Below, piece after piece: positions 8,097 through 15,327 of a stretch of DNA of 23,683 nucleotides; position 1 is the first letter of the stretch, and each line of letters opens with the position of its first letter. The position numbers were made by a program, and so were the translations under genes. Under the pieces are notes generated by a model. The model was not told the DNA's origin. It searched no databases and worked only from the letters and a program-made list of their open reading frames with translations. This DNA comes from Pseudomonadota bacterium (lineage in GTDB: Bacteria > Pseudomonadota > Gammaproteobacteria > Burkholderiales > SG8-39): assembly GCA_003242425.1 (NCBI GenBank), contig QGUL01000001.1, positions 1 through 23,683 on the forward strand, written 5' to 3'.

Positions 8097-8125
8097 ATTC
8101 TAGTCGGCACGGCCGGATTTGTCCG
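8097..8125 (-). promoter_or_regulatory. Sigma-70-like promoter candidate for rpiA
   Basis: On the minus strand, CGGACA (8125-8120) and TAGAAT (8102-8097) are separated by 17 bases, matching TTGACA and TATAAT at four and five of six positions. It would give a leader of about 87 nt that includes the C-rich segment opposite the G-quadruplex motif. Its -35 overlaps that of the divergent promoter candidate. Confidence 0.45.
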
Positions 8126-8147
8126 TTGGTAGCAAACTTGTTTTCAT
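8119..8147 (+). promoter_or_regulatory. Promoter candidate for the exported beta-barrel-like gene
   Basis: TTGTCC (8119-8124), a 17-base spacer and TTTCAT (8142-8147); CATTAT at 8145-8150 is an alternative -10. It lies about 60 bases before the ATG at 8206 and overlaps the -35 of the divergent rpiA promoter candidate. Confidence 0.3.
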
Positions 8148-8205
8148 TATCGCGCGCCCGGCGGACGTAAAATCGTCGTACGCGCTGTCCCTCAGGGAGC
8201 TCCGT

Positions 8206-8814
8206 ATGCGCCCTCGCAACCTTTATTCTTGGCTACTAGCCGCCGCCCTGACGGCAGGGGCGCTGCCTGCGTACGCGCAGTTGGCTCAGTCGTACACCGA
8301 CCGGGCGCGCCAGGGTACGGATGAGGACCAGGGACTCGTCGTCGCGCCGCTCGGCGGTACGGGGCTGAGCCTCGACCGCAGCCCGCGTTACGGGGGCGGA
8401 TTGCGGCTGCTGCCCAACAACAGCGGGGCCTTCGTCGGCTACCGGATCGGCAACTGGACGGTCGGCTCGGCCCTGCATCAGGAAGACGGGCATGCGGACC
8501 GCCCCGCCTGGCTCGATCTGGGCGCGAGCTACGGCTTCAACCTGACGCCCAAACAGCGCATCACCCTGGACGGCGGGGTCAGCCTGCGCGCCCCCGGCCC
8601 CTGGAATCCCCGCGTCCCCTCGCTGTCGCTCGCCGAGCCGTCGGAACCGGGCGCCGGGCTTCGTCTGTCCTGGCAGTATAACTTCGGCCGCAACCACTAC
8701 TTCTCGACCACCCTCGGCTTCGACCACCGTTTCGATTCGCCCTGGGACGACGGGCCGGAGGCCGAGCGCAACGCCGCCACCTTCGGCACCTTCTACGGCT
8801 ACCGCTTCTGGTGA
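8206..8814 (+). CDS. Hypothetical exported protein, probable small outer-membrane beta-barrel (202 aa)
   Basis: I do not recognise the family. The start at 8206 has AGGGAG six bases upstream. It places a clean Sec signal peptide at the N-terminus: MRPRNLYSWLLAAALTAG then an Ala-rich c-region ending AYA, cleavage likely before Gln25. The mature chain, about 178 residues, alternates polar and hydrophobic residues in about eight short strands (for example GGGLRLL, GAFVGYRIG, WTVGSALH, DLGASYGFNL, RITLDGGVSLR, GLRLSWQYNFG, FSTTLGFDHRF, TFGTFYGYRFW) separated by Gly/Pro/Asp turns. It ends with an aromatic residue (Trp; Phe is usual) like outer-membrane barrels recognised by the BAM machinery. Eight strands would give an OmpA/OmpW-sized barrel. 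The protein is monocistronic, divergent from rpiA and convergent with lpdA, so context gives no function. Confidence 0.75.
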   Translation: MRPRNLYSWLLAAALTAGALPAYAQLAQSYTDRARQGTDEDQGLVVAPLGGTGLSLDRSPRYGGGLRLLPNNSGAFVGYRIGNWTVGSALHQEDGHADRPAWLDLGASYGFNLTPKQRITLDGGVSLRAPGPWNPRVPSLSLAEPSEPGAGLRLSWQYNFGRNHYFSTTLGFDHRFDSPWDDGPEAERNAATFGTFYGYRFW

Positions 8815-8824
8815 GCCTGCCTGA

Positions 8825-8849
8825 GCCGCACGCGGCATGCGCGTGCGGC
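8825..8849. terminator. Ten-pair hairpin between the barrel-like gene and lpdA
   Basis: GCCGCACGCG (8825-8834) and CGCGTGCGGC (8840-8849) are perfectly complementary with a GCATG loop. The element lies between convergent stop codons at 8814 and 8857 and could terminate both, although neither side has a T-run. Confidence 0.5.
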
Positions 8850-8856
8850 GCCCGCC

Positions 8857-10602
8857 TCATTTCTTCGGCACGTAGAGGTCGGTGATCGAGCCCAACGCCA
8901 CTTCCGCCGCGAAGCACGGCGTTTCCGACAACGTCGGATGCGGATGGATGGTGAGGGCGATGTCTTCCATGTCGGCGCCCATTTCCAGCGCGAGCACCAG
9001 CTCCGCGATCAGCTCGCCGGCGTTCACGCCTACGATGCCGGCGCCGAGGATGCGCTTGGTCTGCGGGTCAAAAAGCAGCTTGGTCATGCCGTCGTCGCGG
9101 CCCACGGACAGCGCGCGGCCGCTCGCCGCCCACGGAAAAACGGCTTTCTCGTAGGCAATACCTTCGCGCTTGGCCTGCTCCTCGGTCAGCCCCATCCACG
9201 CCACTTCCGGGTCGGTGTAGGCGACCGAAGGAATGGTCATGGCATCGAAGGCCGCCTTGTGGCCGGCGATGACTTCGGCGGCGACCTTCGCTTCGTGCGT
9301 CGCCTTGTGCGCCAGCATCGGCTCGCCGCAGATGTCGCCGATGGCGTAGATGTGCGGCACGTTGGTGCGCTGCTGCTTGTCGACGGGAATGAAGCCGCGT
9401 TCGTTCACGTGCACGCCGGCGTTCTCCGCGCCGATCTCGCGGCCGTTGGGACGACGCCCCACGGCGAGCAGCACACGGTCGTAGAGTTGCGGCGCCGGCG
9501 CATCCGGTCCTTCGAAGGTCGCCAGCAGGCCTTCCTTCTTCGCCTCGAGCTTGGTCACCTTGGTCTTGAGGTAGACGGCCTCGTAGCGTTCGCGGATGCG
9601 CTTCTCCAGCGGCTTCACAATGTCGCGGTCGGCGCCGGGAATGAGCCCGTCCATCAGCTCCACCACGGTGATCTTGGCTCCCAGCGCATCGTACACGCAG
9701 GCCATTTCCAGGCCGATGATGCCGCCGCCGATCACCAGCATGCGTTTCGGGATATCCGGCAACGCCAGCGCGCCGGTGGAGTCGATCAGCCGCGGATCGT
9801 CGTAGGGGAAACCGGGAATGCGCGCCACCGAGGAGCCGGCGGCGATGATGCAGTAGTCGAAGGTGATGCGGCGCACGCCTTCGGCGCCTTCGACGACGAG
9901 CGATTTCGGCGATTCGAATTTGCCCACGCCCTGCACCACCGTGACCTTACGCTGCTTGGCCAGGCCGGAGAGACCTTTGGTGAGCTTGCCGATCACCGAT
10001 TCCTTCCAGGCGCGCAGCTTGTCGACATCGATCTTCGGTTTGCCGAAGCTGATGCCGTGAGGCGCCATTTCCTCGGCTTCGGTGATGACCTTTGCAGCGT
10101 GCAGCAGCGCCTTAGAGGGAATGCAGCCGACGTTGAGGCACACGCCGCCCAGCGTGGCGTAACGTTCGACCAGCACCACCTGCTTGCCGAGATCGGCGGC
10201 ACGGAAAGCGGCGGTGTAGCCCCCGGGGCCGGAACCGAGCACCAGCACTTCGGCGTGCAGATCGCCGGCGGACGCTGCGACGGGCGCCGCGGGTTTCGCG
10301 GCAGCGGCGGCGGACTGCGCCGGCGCGCTCGGCGCCTCGGGTTCAGGCGCTCCGGCCTGCGTCGGCTCCTCGGCTTCCAGGCGCAGGATCAGGCTGCCTT
10401 CGGAGACCTTGTCGCCGACCTTCACCAGCACTTCCTTCACCACGCCACCCTGCGGTGCCGGCACGTCCATGGTCGCTTTGTCGGTTTCGAGGACGATCAG
10501 CGAGGCTTCGGGCTCGATGCGGTCGCCCGGTTTGACCAGCACCTCGATGACGTCCACATCCTTGAAATCGCCGATGGAAGGCACCCTGACTTCTACGCTC
10601 AT
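8857..10602 (-). CDS. lpdA: Dihydrolipoyl dehydrogenase (pyruvate dehydrogenase E3) with N-terminal lipoyl domain
   Basis: FAD enzyme reoxidising dihydrolipoyl groups of the pyruvate dehydrogenase complex and reducing NAD+. The 581-residue protein carries an extra N-terminal lipoyl domain (about 1-80; lipoyl-lysine in [13 protein letters not shown]), then an Ala/Pro/Glu linker (about 80-115). The E3 flavoprotein follows: FAD loop VLGSGPGGYTAAFRAADLG, redox disulfide GGVCLNVGCIPSKALLHA, NAD loop VIGGGIIGLEMACVYDALG, second FAD motif HIYAIGDICGEPMLAHKA, and catalytic His in HPHPTLSE. Lipoyl-E3 fusions of this kind are known from Neisseria and many betaproteobacteria. The start is ATG 10602, aligned with AceF's lipoyl domain and preceded by GGGG; the longer upstream frame is Arg-rich non-coding sequence. 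It is third in the order aceE-aceF-lpdA but separated from aceF by 303 bp, so it may have its own promoter. Confidence 0.96.
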   Translation of the reverse strand: MSVEVRVPSIGDFKDVDVIEVLVKPGDRIEPEASLIVLETDKATMDVPAPQGGVVKEVLVKVGDKVSEGSLILRLEAEEPTQAGAPEPEAPSAPAQSAAAAAKPAAPVAASAGDLHAEVLVLGSGPGGYTAAFRAADLGKQVVLVERYATLGGVCLNVGCIPSKALLHAAKVITEAEEMAPHGISFGKPKIDVDKLRAWKESVIGKLTKGLSGLAKQRKVTVVQGVGKFESPKSLVVEGAEGVRRITFDYCIIAAGSSVARIPGFPYDDPRLIDSTGALALPDIPKRMLVIGGGIIGLEMACVYDALGAKITVVELMDGLIPGADRDIVKPLEKRIRERYEAVYLKTKVTKLEAKKEGLLATFEGPDAPAPQLYDRVLLAVGRRPNGREIGAENAGVHVNERGFIPVDKQQRTNVPHIYAIGDICGEPMLAHKATHEAKVAAEVIAGHKAAFDAMTIPSVAYTDPEVAWMGLTEEQAKREGIAYEKAVFPWAASGRALSVGRDDGMTKLLFDPQTKRILGAGIVGVNAGELIAELVLALEMGADMEDIALTIHPHPTLSETPCFAAEVALGSITDLYVPKK

Positions 10603-10804
10603 CGATAACCCCATTCGAGTGTGTGCGGTTCGCGCCGCCCTGCCGAACCGCGATCGGATTCGATTCCATCTTCGACACCCGTGCGCGCCGCCGCAGCCCG
10701 AACCCGGCCCCTCACGCAGCGGGCGTGCCACGCCGCCGGCGCCAAGAAGCGGCCGTCGCGCGCAGGCGAGAACCGTGCGGCTCCTCCGTCAAGGCACGGC
10801 AAGT

Positions 10805-10825
10805 CGGCGGCGATTGTCGCCGCCG
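10805..10825. repeat. Perfect inverted repeat upstream of lpdA
   Basis: CGGCGGCGA (10805-10813) and TCGCCGCCG (10817-10825) flank a TTG loop, giving nine perfect pairs about 205 bases upstream of the lpdA start. No T-run follows on the minus strand, so it is not a standard terminator. It could be an operator, an RNA stem or chance in GC-rich DNA. Confidence 0.45.
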
Positions 10826-10837
10826 AAAGGCGCCGTC

Positions 10838-10855
10838 GCGATTGAATCTTTTTCG
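10838..10855 (-). promoter_or_regulatory. AT-rich element upstream of lpdA, shared with the aceE upstream region
   Basis: Minus strand: CGAAAAAGATTCAATCGC. Eleven bases, CGAAAAAGATT, are identical to an element upstream of aceE (15165-15183), and the flanks also match after one gap. A diverged direct copy of the 3' part (AAAGGATCAATCGC) lies 23 bases away at 10861-10874. The role is unknown; a shared promoter or operator is inferred. Confidence 0.4.
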
Positions 10856-10905
10856 CTGCCGCGATTGATCCTTTCAAAAAACGCAGGCCGAGCGCGGAGC
10901 GCGCA

Positions 10906-12255
10906 CTACAGTATCGCGCGCCGGAAATCGGCCAGCACTTGCGCGAGGTAGGCGTTGAAGCGCGCCGCCGCCGCGCCGTCGATCACGCGGTGGTCGTAAG
11001 AGAGCGACAGCGGCAGGATCAGCCGCGGTACGAACTCCTTGCCATTCCACACCGGCTTCATGGTCGCTTTCGATACGCCGAGGATCGCCACTTCCGGCGC
11101 GTTGATGATGGGCGTGAACGAGGTGCCGCCGATGCCGCCGAGGCTGGAAATGGAGAAGGTTCCGCCCTGCATGTCGGCGGGCTTGAGCTTGCCCTCGCGC
11201 GCCTGCTTGGCCAGTTCCGCGGTCTCCCGCGCCAGCTCGAACACGCCCTTCTTGTCGGCGTCCTTGATGACCGGCACCACCAGCCCGTTCGGCGTGTCGG
11301 CGGCGAAGCCGATGTTGTAGTAGCGCTTGAGCACCAGGTTGTCGCCGTCGAGCGAACTGTTGAACTCGGGGAACTTCTTGAGCGCCGCCGTGCAGGCCTT
11401 GATGAGGAAGGCGAGCAGCGTCACGCGCAGGCCTTCCTTCTCGTTCTCCTTGTTCAACTGGATACGCAGCGCCTCCAGTTCGGTGATGTCCGCCTCCTCG
11501 TTGTTGGTGACGTGCGGGATCATCACCCAGTTGCGCGCAAGGTTGGCGCCGGAGATCTTCTTGATGCGCGACAGCGGCTGCACCTCGACCGGGCCGAACT
11601 TGGCGAAATCCACCTGCGGCCAGGGCGCGAGCTCCAGCCCGGCGATGCCGGCCCCTTGTGCGGGACGCGCCAGCGCGCCTTTGACGAATGCCTGCACGTC
11701 CTCGATGAGAATGCGGCCCTTGGGTCCGCTGCCCCGCACCTGACGCAGATCGACGCCCAGCTCGCGCGCGAACTTGCGCACCGAGGGGCTCGCATGCGGA
11801 CGATGCCCGGGCGGCACGTTCTCGATGGGCAGGGGCGGAATGCGCTCGGGCTGCGCCTGGGTCGGCTTGACCATGTATTCCGCCGGGCTGGGCACTTCCA
11901 CCGTTGCCGGCGCAGGCGCCGGCGCTTCCACCCGCGGCGGTTCCGCTTTGGGCGGCTGCGCTTCGGGCGCCGCGGCCTTCGGCGCCTCCGCCTGCGGCGC
12001 TGGCGCGGCGGCTTCGGCCTCTTCCAGCACCACGATCGGCGTGCCTTGGGAGACCTTGTCGCCGACCTTGACCAGCACCTGTTGCACCACGCCCGCCCAG
12101 GGCGAAGGGATTTCCATCGTCGCCTTGTCGGTCTCGAGCGTGATGAGCGATTGGTCGGCCGTCACCTGGTCGCCGGGCTTGACCAGCACTTCGATCACGT
12201 CGACTTCCTTGAAGTCGCCCAGCTCGGGGAGCAGGACTTCTTTTATTGCGCCCAT
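10906..12255 (-). CDS. aceF: Pyruvate dehydrogenase E2, dihydrolipoyllysine-residue acetyltransferase
   Basis: Core of the pyruvate dehydrogenase complex; transfers acetyl from lipoyl-lysine to CoA. The 449-residue protein has one lipoyl domain (about 1-78; lipoyl-lysine in [13 protein letters not shown]), an Ala/Pro/Glu hinge (about 80-150), the peripheral-subunit-binding domain (about 155-195; [30 protein letters not shown]) and the acetyltransferase domain (about 225-449) ending with catalytic [16 protein letters not shown] single lipoyl domain, against three in E. coli, gives a short E2; the second lipoyl domain of this complex sits on LpdA. The start is ATG 12255 with GAGGA five bases upstream. 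It lies 75 bp after aceE, with a strong hairpin in that gap, and is probably cotranscribed with aceE. Confidence 0.96.
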   Translation of the reverse strand: MGAIKEVLLPELGDFKEVDVIEVLVKPGDQVTADQSLITLETDKATMEIPSPWAGVVQQVLVKVGDKVSQGTPIVVLEEAEAAAPAPQAEAPKAAAPEAQPPKAEPPRVEAPAPAPATVEVPSPAEYMVKPTQAQPERIPPLPIENVPPGHRPHASPSVRKFARELGVDLRQVRGSGPKGRILIEDVQAFVKGALARPAQGAGIAGLELAPWPQVDFAKFGPVEVQPLSRIKKISGANLARNWVMIPHVTNNEEADITELEALRIQLNKENEKEGLRVTLLAFLIKACTAALKKFPEFNSSLDGDNLVLKRYYNIGFAADTPNGLVVPVIKDADKKGVFELARETAELAKQAREGKLKPADMQGGTFSISSLGGIGGTSFTPIINAPEVAILGVSKATMKPVWNGKEFVPRLILPLSLSYDHRVIDGAAAARFNAYLAQVLADFRRAIL

Positions 12256-12272
12256 GTTGTCCTCGCATGGCG

Positions 12273-12297
12273 CGCCCGCGCGCATCGCGCGCGGGCG
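12273..12297 (-). other. Eleven-pair GC hairpin between aceE and aceF
   Basis: CGCCCGCGCGC (12273-12283) and GCGCGCGGGCG (12287-12297) are perfectly complementary with a three-base ATC loop. In the minus-strand transcript the stem ends 17 nt before the aceF ATG and just upstream of its GAGGA. There is no following U-run, so it is more likely an intercistronic RNA stem that stabilises or processes the message than a terminator (inference). Confidence 0.6.
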
Positions 12298-12330
12298 TCG
12301 TTGTCGTTTGCCTCTTGTTCGAACCGGAGT

Positions 12331-15036
12331 TCAGACGGTCAAGGGATTCGGCTTCTCGGGATCGAGGCCGTACTTTTTGATGGCGTCGGCCACCACCGCG
12401 GGTTTCACCACGCCGTCGTCGGCCAGCGCCTTGAGCGCCGCGACCGTCACCCAGTAGCGGTCCACCTCGAAGTGGTGCCGCAGCCGGTCACGCGTGTCGG
12501 AACGGCCGTAGCCGTCGGTGCCGAGCACGCGGTAGGTCTTGCCCTTGGGCATGAACGGCCGGATCTGGTCGGCGAAGGTCTTGATGTAGTCGGTGGCGGC
12601 GACGGCCGGGCCTTCGCGATCCTTGAGGCAGCGCTCGACGTGCGACACGCGCGGCGTCTCGGTCGGATGCAGCATGTTCCAGCGGTCCACGTCGAGACCG
12701 TCGCGGCGCAGCTCGTTGAAGCTCGTGCAGCTCCAGATGTCGGCGCTCACGCCCCAGTCGGCTTCCAGCAGATCGGCCGCGGGGAGGACTTCGCGGAAAA
12801 TCGGGCGGCGGCCCATGCGCGGGACGCGCTTTTTCCCCTTCCCCTTGGTGCTTTCTTTAAAGAGATATATCCCCTTGAGGATGTTCTCGCGGGCGTTCTT
12901 GTCGGCGACCTCCTCGATACCGGGATGGGCGTAGTTCTCGTTCATCACGGTGATGTAATAGAACACGTCCTCCTGGTTGGTCACCATGCGGCGCAGGCCG
13001 TCATGGATGATCACCGCCAGCTCGTAGGCGAAGGTCGGATCGTAGGAGACGCAGCTCGGCACCACCGAAGCGAGGATGTGGCTGTGGCCGTCCTGGTGCT
13101 GCAGGCCTTCGCCGTTCAGCGTGGTGCGGCCCGCGGTGGCGCCGAGCAGGAAGCCGCGCGCACGCTGGTCGCCCGCGGCCCATACCAGATCGCCCACGCG
13201 CTGCAGGCCGAACATGGAGTAGAAGATGAAGAACGGCACCGTGATCAGGTTGGAGTGGCTGTACGAGGTCGCGGCCGCGATCCACGAGGAGATCGCGCCC
13301 GCCTCGGTGATGCCCTCTTCCAGCACCTGACCGGACTTGTCCTCGCGGTAGTACGCCACCTGGTCGCGGTCCACCGGCTCGTACTTCTGGCCTTCCGAGG
13401 AGTAGATGCCGAGCTGGCGGAACAGGCCTTCCATGCCGAAGGTGCGCGCCTCGTCGGGCACGATCGGCACGACGTACTTGCCGAGGTTCTTGTCGCGCAG
13501 GAGCGCGGTCAGCAGGCGCACGAAGGCCATGGTGGTGCTGATCTCGCGCTCGTTCGGCTTCAGGAGCGCGTCAAAAGCCTCCAGCGGCGGCACCTCCGGC
13601 ACGTTGTCGGCCTTGGTGCGGCGCTGCGGCAGATAGCCGCCCAGCGCCTTGCGCCGTTCGTGCAGGTACTTCATCTCCGGCGAATCCGCCGGCGGCATGT
13701 AGAACGGCAGCTCTTCCAGCTTGTCGTCCGGGATCGGGATGTTGAAGCGATCGCGGAAGTGGCGGATGGACTCCAGGTCCATCTTCTTCTGCTGGTGCGA
13801 GGTCATCTTGGCTTCGGCGATCTTGCCCATGCCGTAGCCCTTCACCGTCTTGGCGAGGATCACGGTGGGCTGGCCGACGTGCTTCACCGCCGCGGCGTAG
13901 GCCGCATAGATCTTGTGCGGATCGTGGCCGCCGCGGTTGAGACGCCAGATGTCGTCGTCGGTCATGCGCGAGACCATCTCCAGCAGCTTGGGATGCTTGC
14001 CGAAGAAATGCTTGCGCACGTAGGCGCCGTCGTTGGCCTTGTAATTCTGGTATTCGCCGTCGACGGTCTCTTCCATCACGCGCTGCAGGATGCCTTCATG
14101 GTCGATCGCCAGCAGCGGATCCCAGTACGACCCCCAGATCAGCTTGATGACGTTCCAGCCGGCACCGCGGAACACGCCTTCCAGCTCCTGGATGATCTTG
14201 CCGTTGCCGCGCACCGGACCGTCGAGGCGCTGCAGGTTGCAGTTGACGACGAAGATCAGGTTGTCGAGCTTCTCGCGCGCCGCGAGCCCGATCGCGCCCA
14301 GCGACTCGGGTTCGTCCATCTCGCCGTCGCCGCAGAACACCCACACCTTGCGGTTGGAGGTGTCGGCTAGGCCGCGCGCATGCAGGTACTTGAGGAAGCG
14401 CGCCATGTAGATGCCCTGGATCGGCCCCAGACCCATGGACACGGTCGGGAACTGCCAGAAGTCGGGCATCAGCCAGGGATGCGGATAGGACGATACGCCC
14501 TTGCCGTCCACTTCGCGACGGAAGTTGAGGAGCTGTTCCTCCGTCAGCCGGCCTTCGAGGAAGGCGCGCGCATAGACGCCGGGCGCGGAGTGGCCCTGGA
14601 AGTAGATCAGATCGCCGCCGTGCCCTTCATGCGGCGCATGCCAGAAATGGTTGAAGCCGATGCCGAACAGCGTGCCCACCGAGGCGAAGCTGGCGATGTG
14701 GCCGCCCAGATCGCTGTGCTCTTTGTTCGCCCGGGCCACCATCACCATCGCGTTCCAGCGGCAGTAGGAACGGATGCGCTCCTCGAGCGCGCTGTCGCCG
14801 GGATGGCGCTCCTCCAGATGCGGCGGAATGGTGTTGATGTACGCGGTGTTGGCCGAGAACGGGATGTACGCGCCTGAACGTCGCGCTTTCTCGATCAGTT
14901 TCTCGAGCAGGTAGTGGGCACGTTCCGGGCCTTCCTGCTCCAGCACGCTTTCGAGCGCGTCGAGCCATTCCTGGGTTTCGAGCGCGTCGGGATCGTTGGC
15001 GGCCGGGCCGGCCGGGATTTCGGGCACTGCGGACAT
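12331..15036 (-). CDS. aceE: Pyruvate dehydrogenase E1 component, homodimeric type
   Basis: Thiamine-diphosphate enzyme decarboxylating pyruvate and acetylating the lipoyl groups of AceF. At 901 aa it is close to the family size (about 890). Landmarks are SANTAYINTIPP and HIASFASVGTLFGIGFNHFW (about 61-132), the ThDP/Mg motif starting GDGEMDEPES at residue 236 and ending in VVNCNLQRLDGPV (about 263-275), and the C-terminal WNMLHPTETPRV and GTDGYGRSDTRDRLRHHFEVD. The start has a near-perfect AAGGAGGT on the minus strand (15048-15041). An oddity: residues about 739-745 read P-R-M-G-R-R-P where family members usually have a Q-L-L-G-S-G-T type motif, directly after a Lys-rich, AT-rich stretch. 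The frame is intact, so this is substitution rather than an obvious frameshift. It is followed by aceF. Confidence 0.97.
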   Translation of the reverse strand: MSAVPEIPAGPAANDPDALETQEWLDALESVLEQEGPERAHYLLEKLIEKARRSGAYIPFSANTAYINTIPPHLEERHPGDSALEERIRSYCRWNAMVMVARANKEHSDLGGHIASFASVGTLFGIGFNHFWHAPHEGHGGDLIYFQGHSAPGVYARAFLEGRLTEEQLLNFRREVDGKGVSSYPHPWLMPDFWQFPTVSMGLGPIQGIYMARFLKYLHARGLADTSNRKVWVFCGDGEMDEPESLGAIGLAAREKLDNLIFVVNCNLQRLDGPVRGNGKIIQELEGVFRGAGWNVIKLIWGSYWDPLLAIDHEGILQRVMEETVDGEYQNYKANDGAYVRKHFFGKHPKLLEMVSRMTDDDIWRLNRGGHDPHKIYAAYAAAVKHVGQPTVILAKTVKGYGMGKIAEAKMTSHQQKKMDLESIRHFRDRFNIPIPDDKLEELPFYMPPADSPEMKYLHERRKALGGYLPQRRTKADNVPEVPPLEAFDALLKPNEREISTTMAFVRLLTALLRDKNLGKYVVPIVPDEARTFGMEGLFRQLGIYSSEGQKYEPVDRDQVAYYREDKSGQVLEEGITEAGAISSWIAAATSYSHSNLITVPFFIFYSMFGLQRVGDLVWAAGDQRARGFLLGATAGRTTLNGEGLQHQDGHSHILASVVPSCVSYDPTFAYELAVIIHDGLRRMVTNQEDVFYYITVMNENYAHPGIEEVADKNARENILKGIYLFKESTKGKGKKRVPRMGRRPIFREVLPAADLLEADWGVSADIWSCTSFNELRRDGLDVDRWNMLHPTETPRVSHVERCLKDREGPAVAATDYIKTFADQIRPFMPKGKTYRVLGTDGYGRSDTRDRLRHHFEVDRYWVTVAALKALADDGVVKPAVVADAIKKYGLDPEKPNPLTV

Positions 15037-15059
15037 AGAGACCTCCTTCTTGGTCGGGC

Positions 15060-15088
15060 GATCGGCCCGATCCGGTTAATTAAACCGG
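15060..15088. repeat. Two abutting palindromes in the aceE leader
   Basis: GATCGG/CCGATC with one central base (15060-15072) abuts CCGGTT/AACCGG with an AATTA centre (15072-15088). Both lie within 55 bases upstream of the aceE start, just before its ribosome-binding site. Adjacent dyads in such a place may be operators or an RNA structure; neither fits the PdhR consensus (ATTGGTNNNACCAAT) well. Confidence 0.45.
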
Positions 15089-15164
15089 CCGCCGCTTGTG
15101 GCGACGCCGGCCTGTATCAAAAGCCCTGGAACTCACGCCCCGGATGACGGGCGGCAATTTTCGG

Positions 15165-15183
15165 GCGAGTTTAATCTTTTTCG
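15165..15183 (-). promoter_or_regulatory. AT-rich element upstream of aceE, shared with the lpdA upstream region
   Basis: Minus strand: CGAAAAAGATTAAACTCGC. It shares CGAAAAAGATT and most of its flanks with 10838-10855 upstream of lpdA. It lies about 130-150 bases upstream of aceE within an AT-rich block (15150-15215) likely to hold the aceE promoter. The divergent gene folD starts 145 bases further on. Confidence 0.4.
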
Positions 15184-15269
15184 ATTTTCGTCTTTTGATA
15201 ACCGGTTCCGGATTCTACAACCCACCCCGGCGGGGTCCAAGCGCTTTCGACAGCCGGGCAAGCTGCCGG

Positions 15270-15278
15270 TGCTAGAAT
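15270..15278 (+). promoter_or_regulatory. Extended -10 promoter candidate for folD
   Basis: TGCTAGAAT combines a TGn extension with TAGAAT (five of six matches to TATAAT), 50 bases before the folD ATG. The -35 region (GACAGC at 15249-15254, 18-base spacer) is weak, as expected for an extended -10 promoter. Confidence 0.5.
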
Positions 15279-15327
15279 CGCCGGCTTTCGTCAGCAGTCC
15301 CGTTTTCCCCGCCAGAATCATCGTTCC

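Larger units (their letters stand above)
10603..10905. other. 303-bp gap between aceF and lpdA
   Basis: No gene is seen. In minus-strand order it contains: a short stem at 10892-10904 (GCGCG/CGCGC) followed about ten bases later by a T6 run (10881-10876), a possible weak aceF terminator; a pair of similar 14-mers at 10861-10874 and 10838-10851; a perfect nine-pair hairpin at 10805-10825; and then about 200 bases of GC-rich leader with no obvious feature before lpdA. Confidence 0.5.

Noticed and set aside
10603..10731. Upstream extension of LpdA by 43 residues
   Set aside because: The extension is Arg/Gly-rich, lies before the conserved lipoyl-domain start and has no ribosome-binding site; ATG 10602 aligns with AceF's lipoyl domain.
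10939..14370. A 1143-codon open frame on the plus strand opposite aceF and aceE
   Set aside because: It is antisense to two genes with full-length family matches. Its translation is rich in His, Arg, Asp and Leu with no domain, as expected from the mirror of high-GC codon usage.
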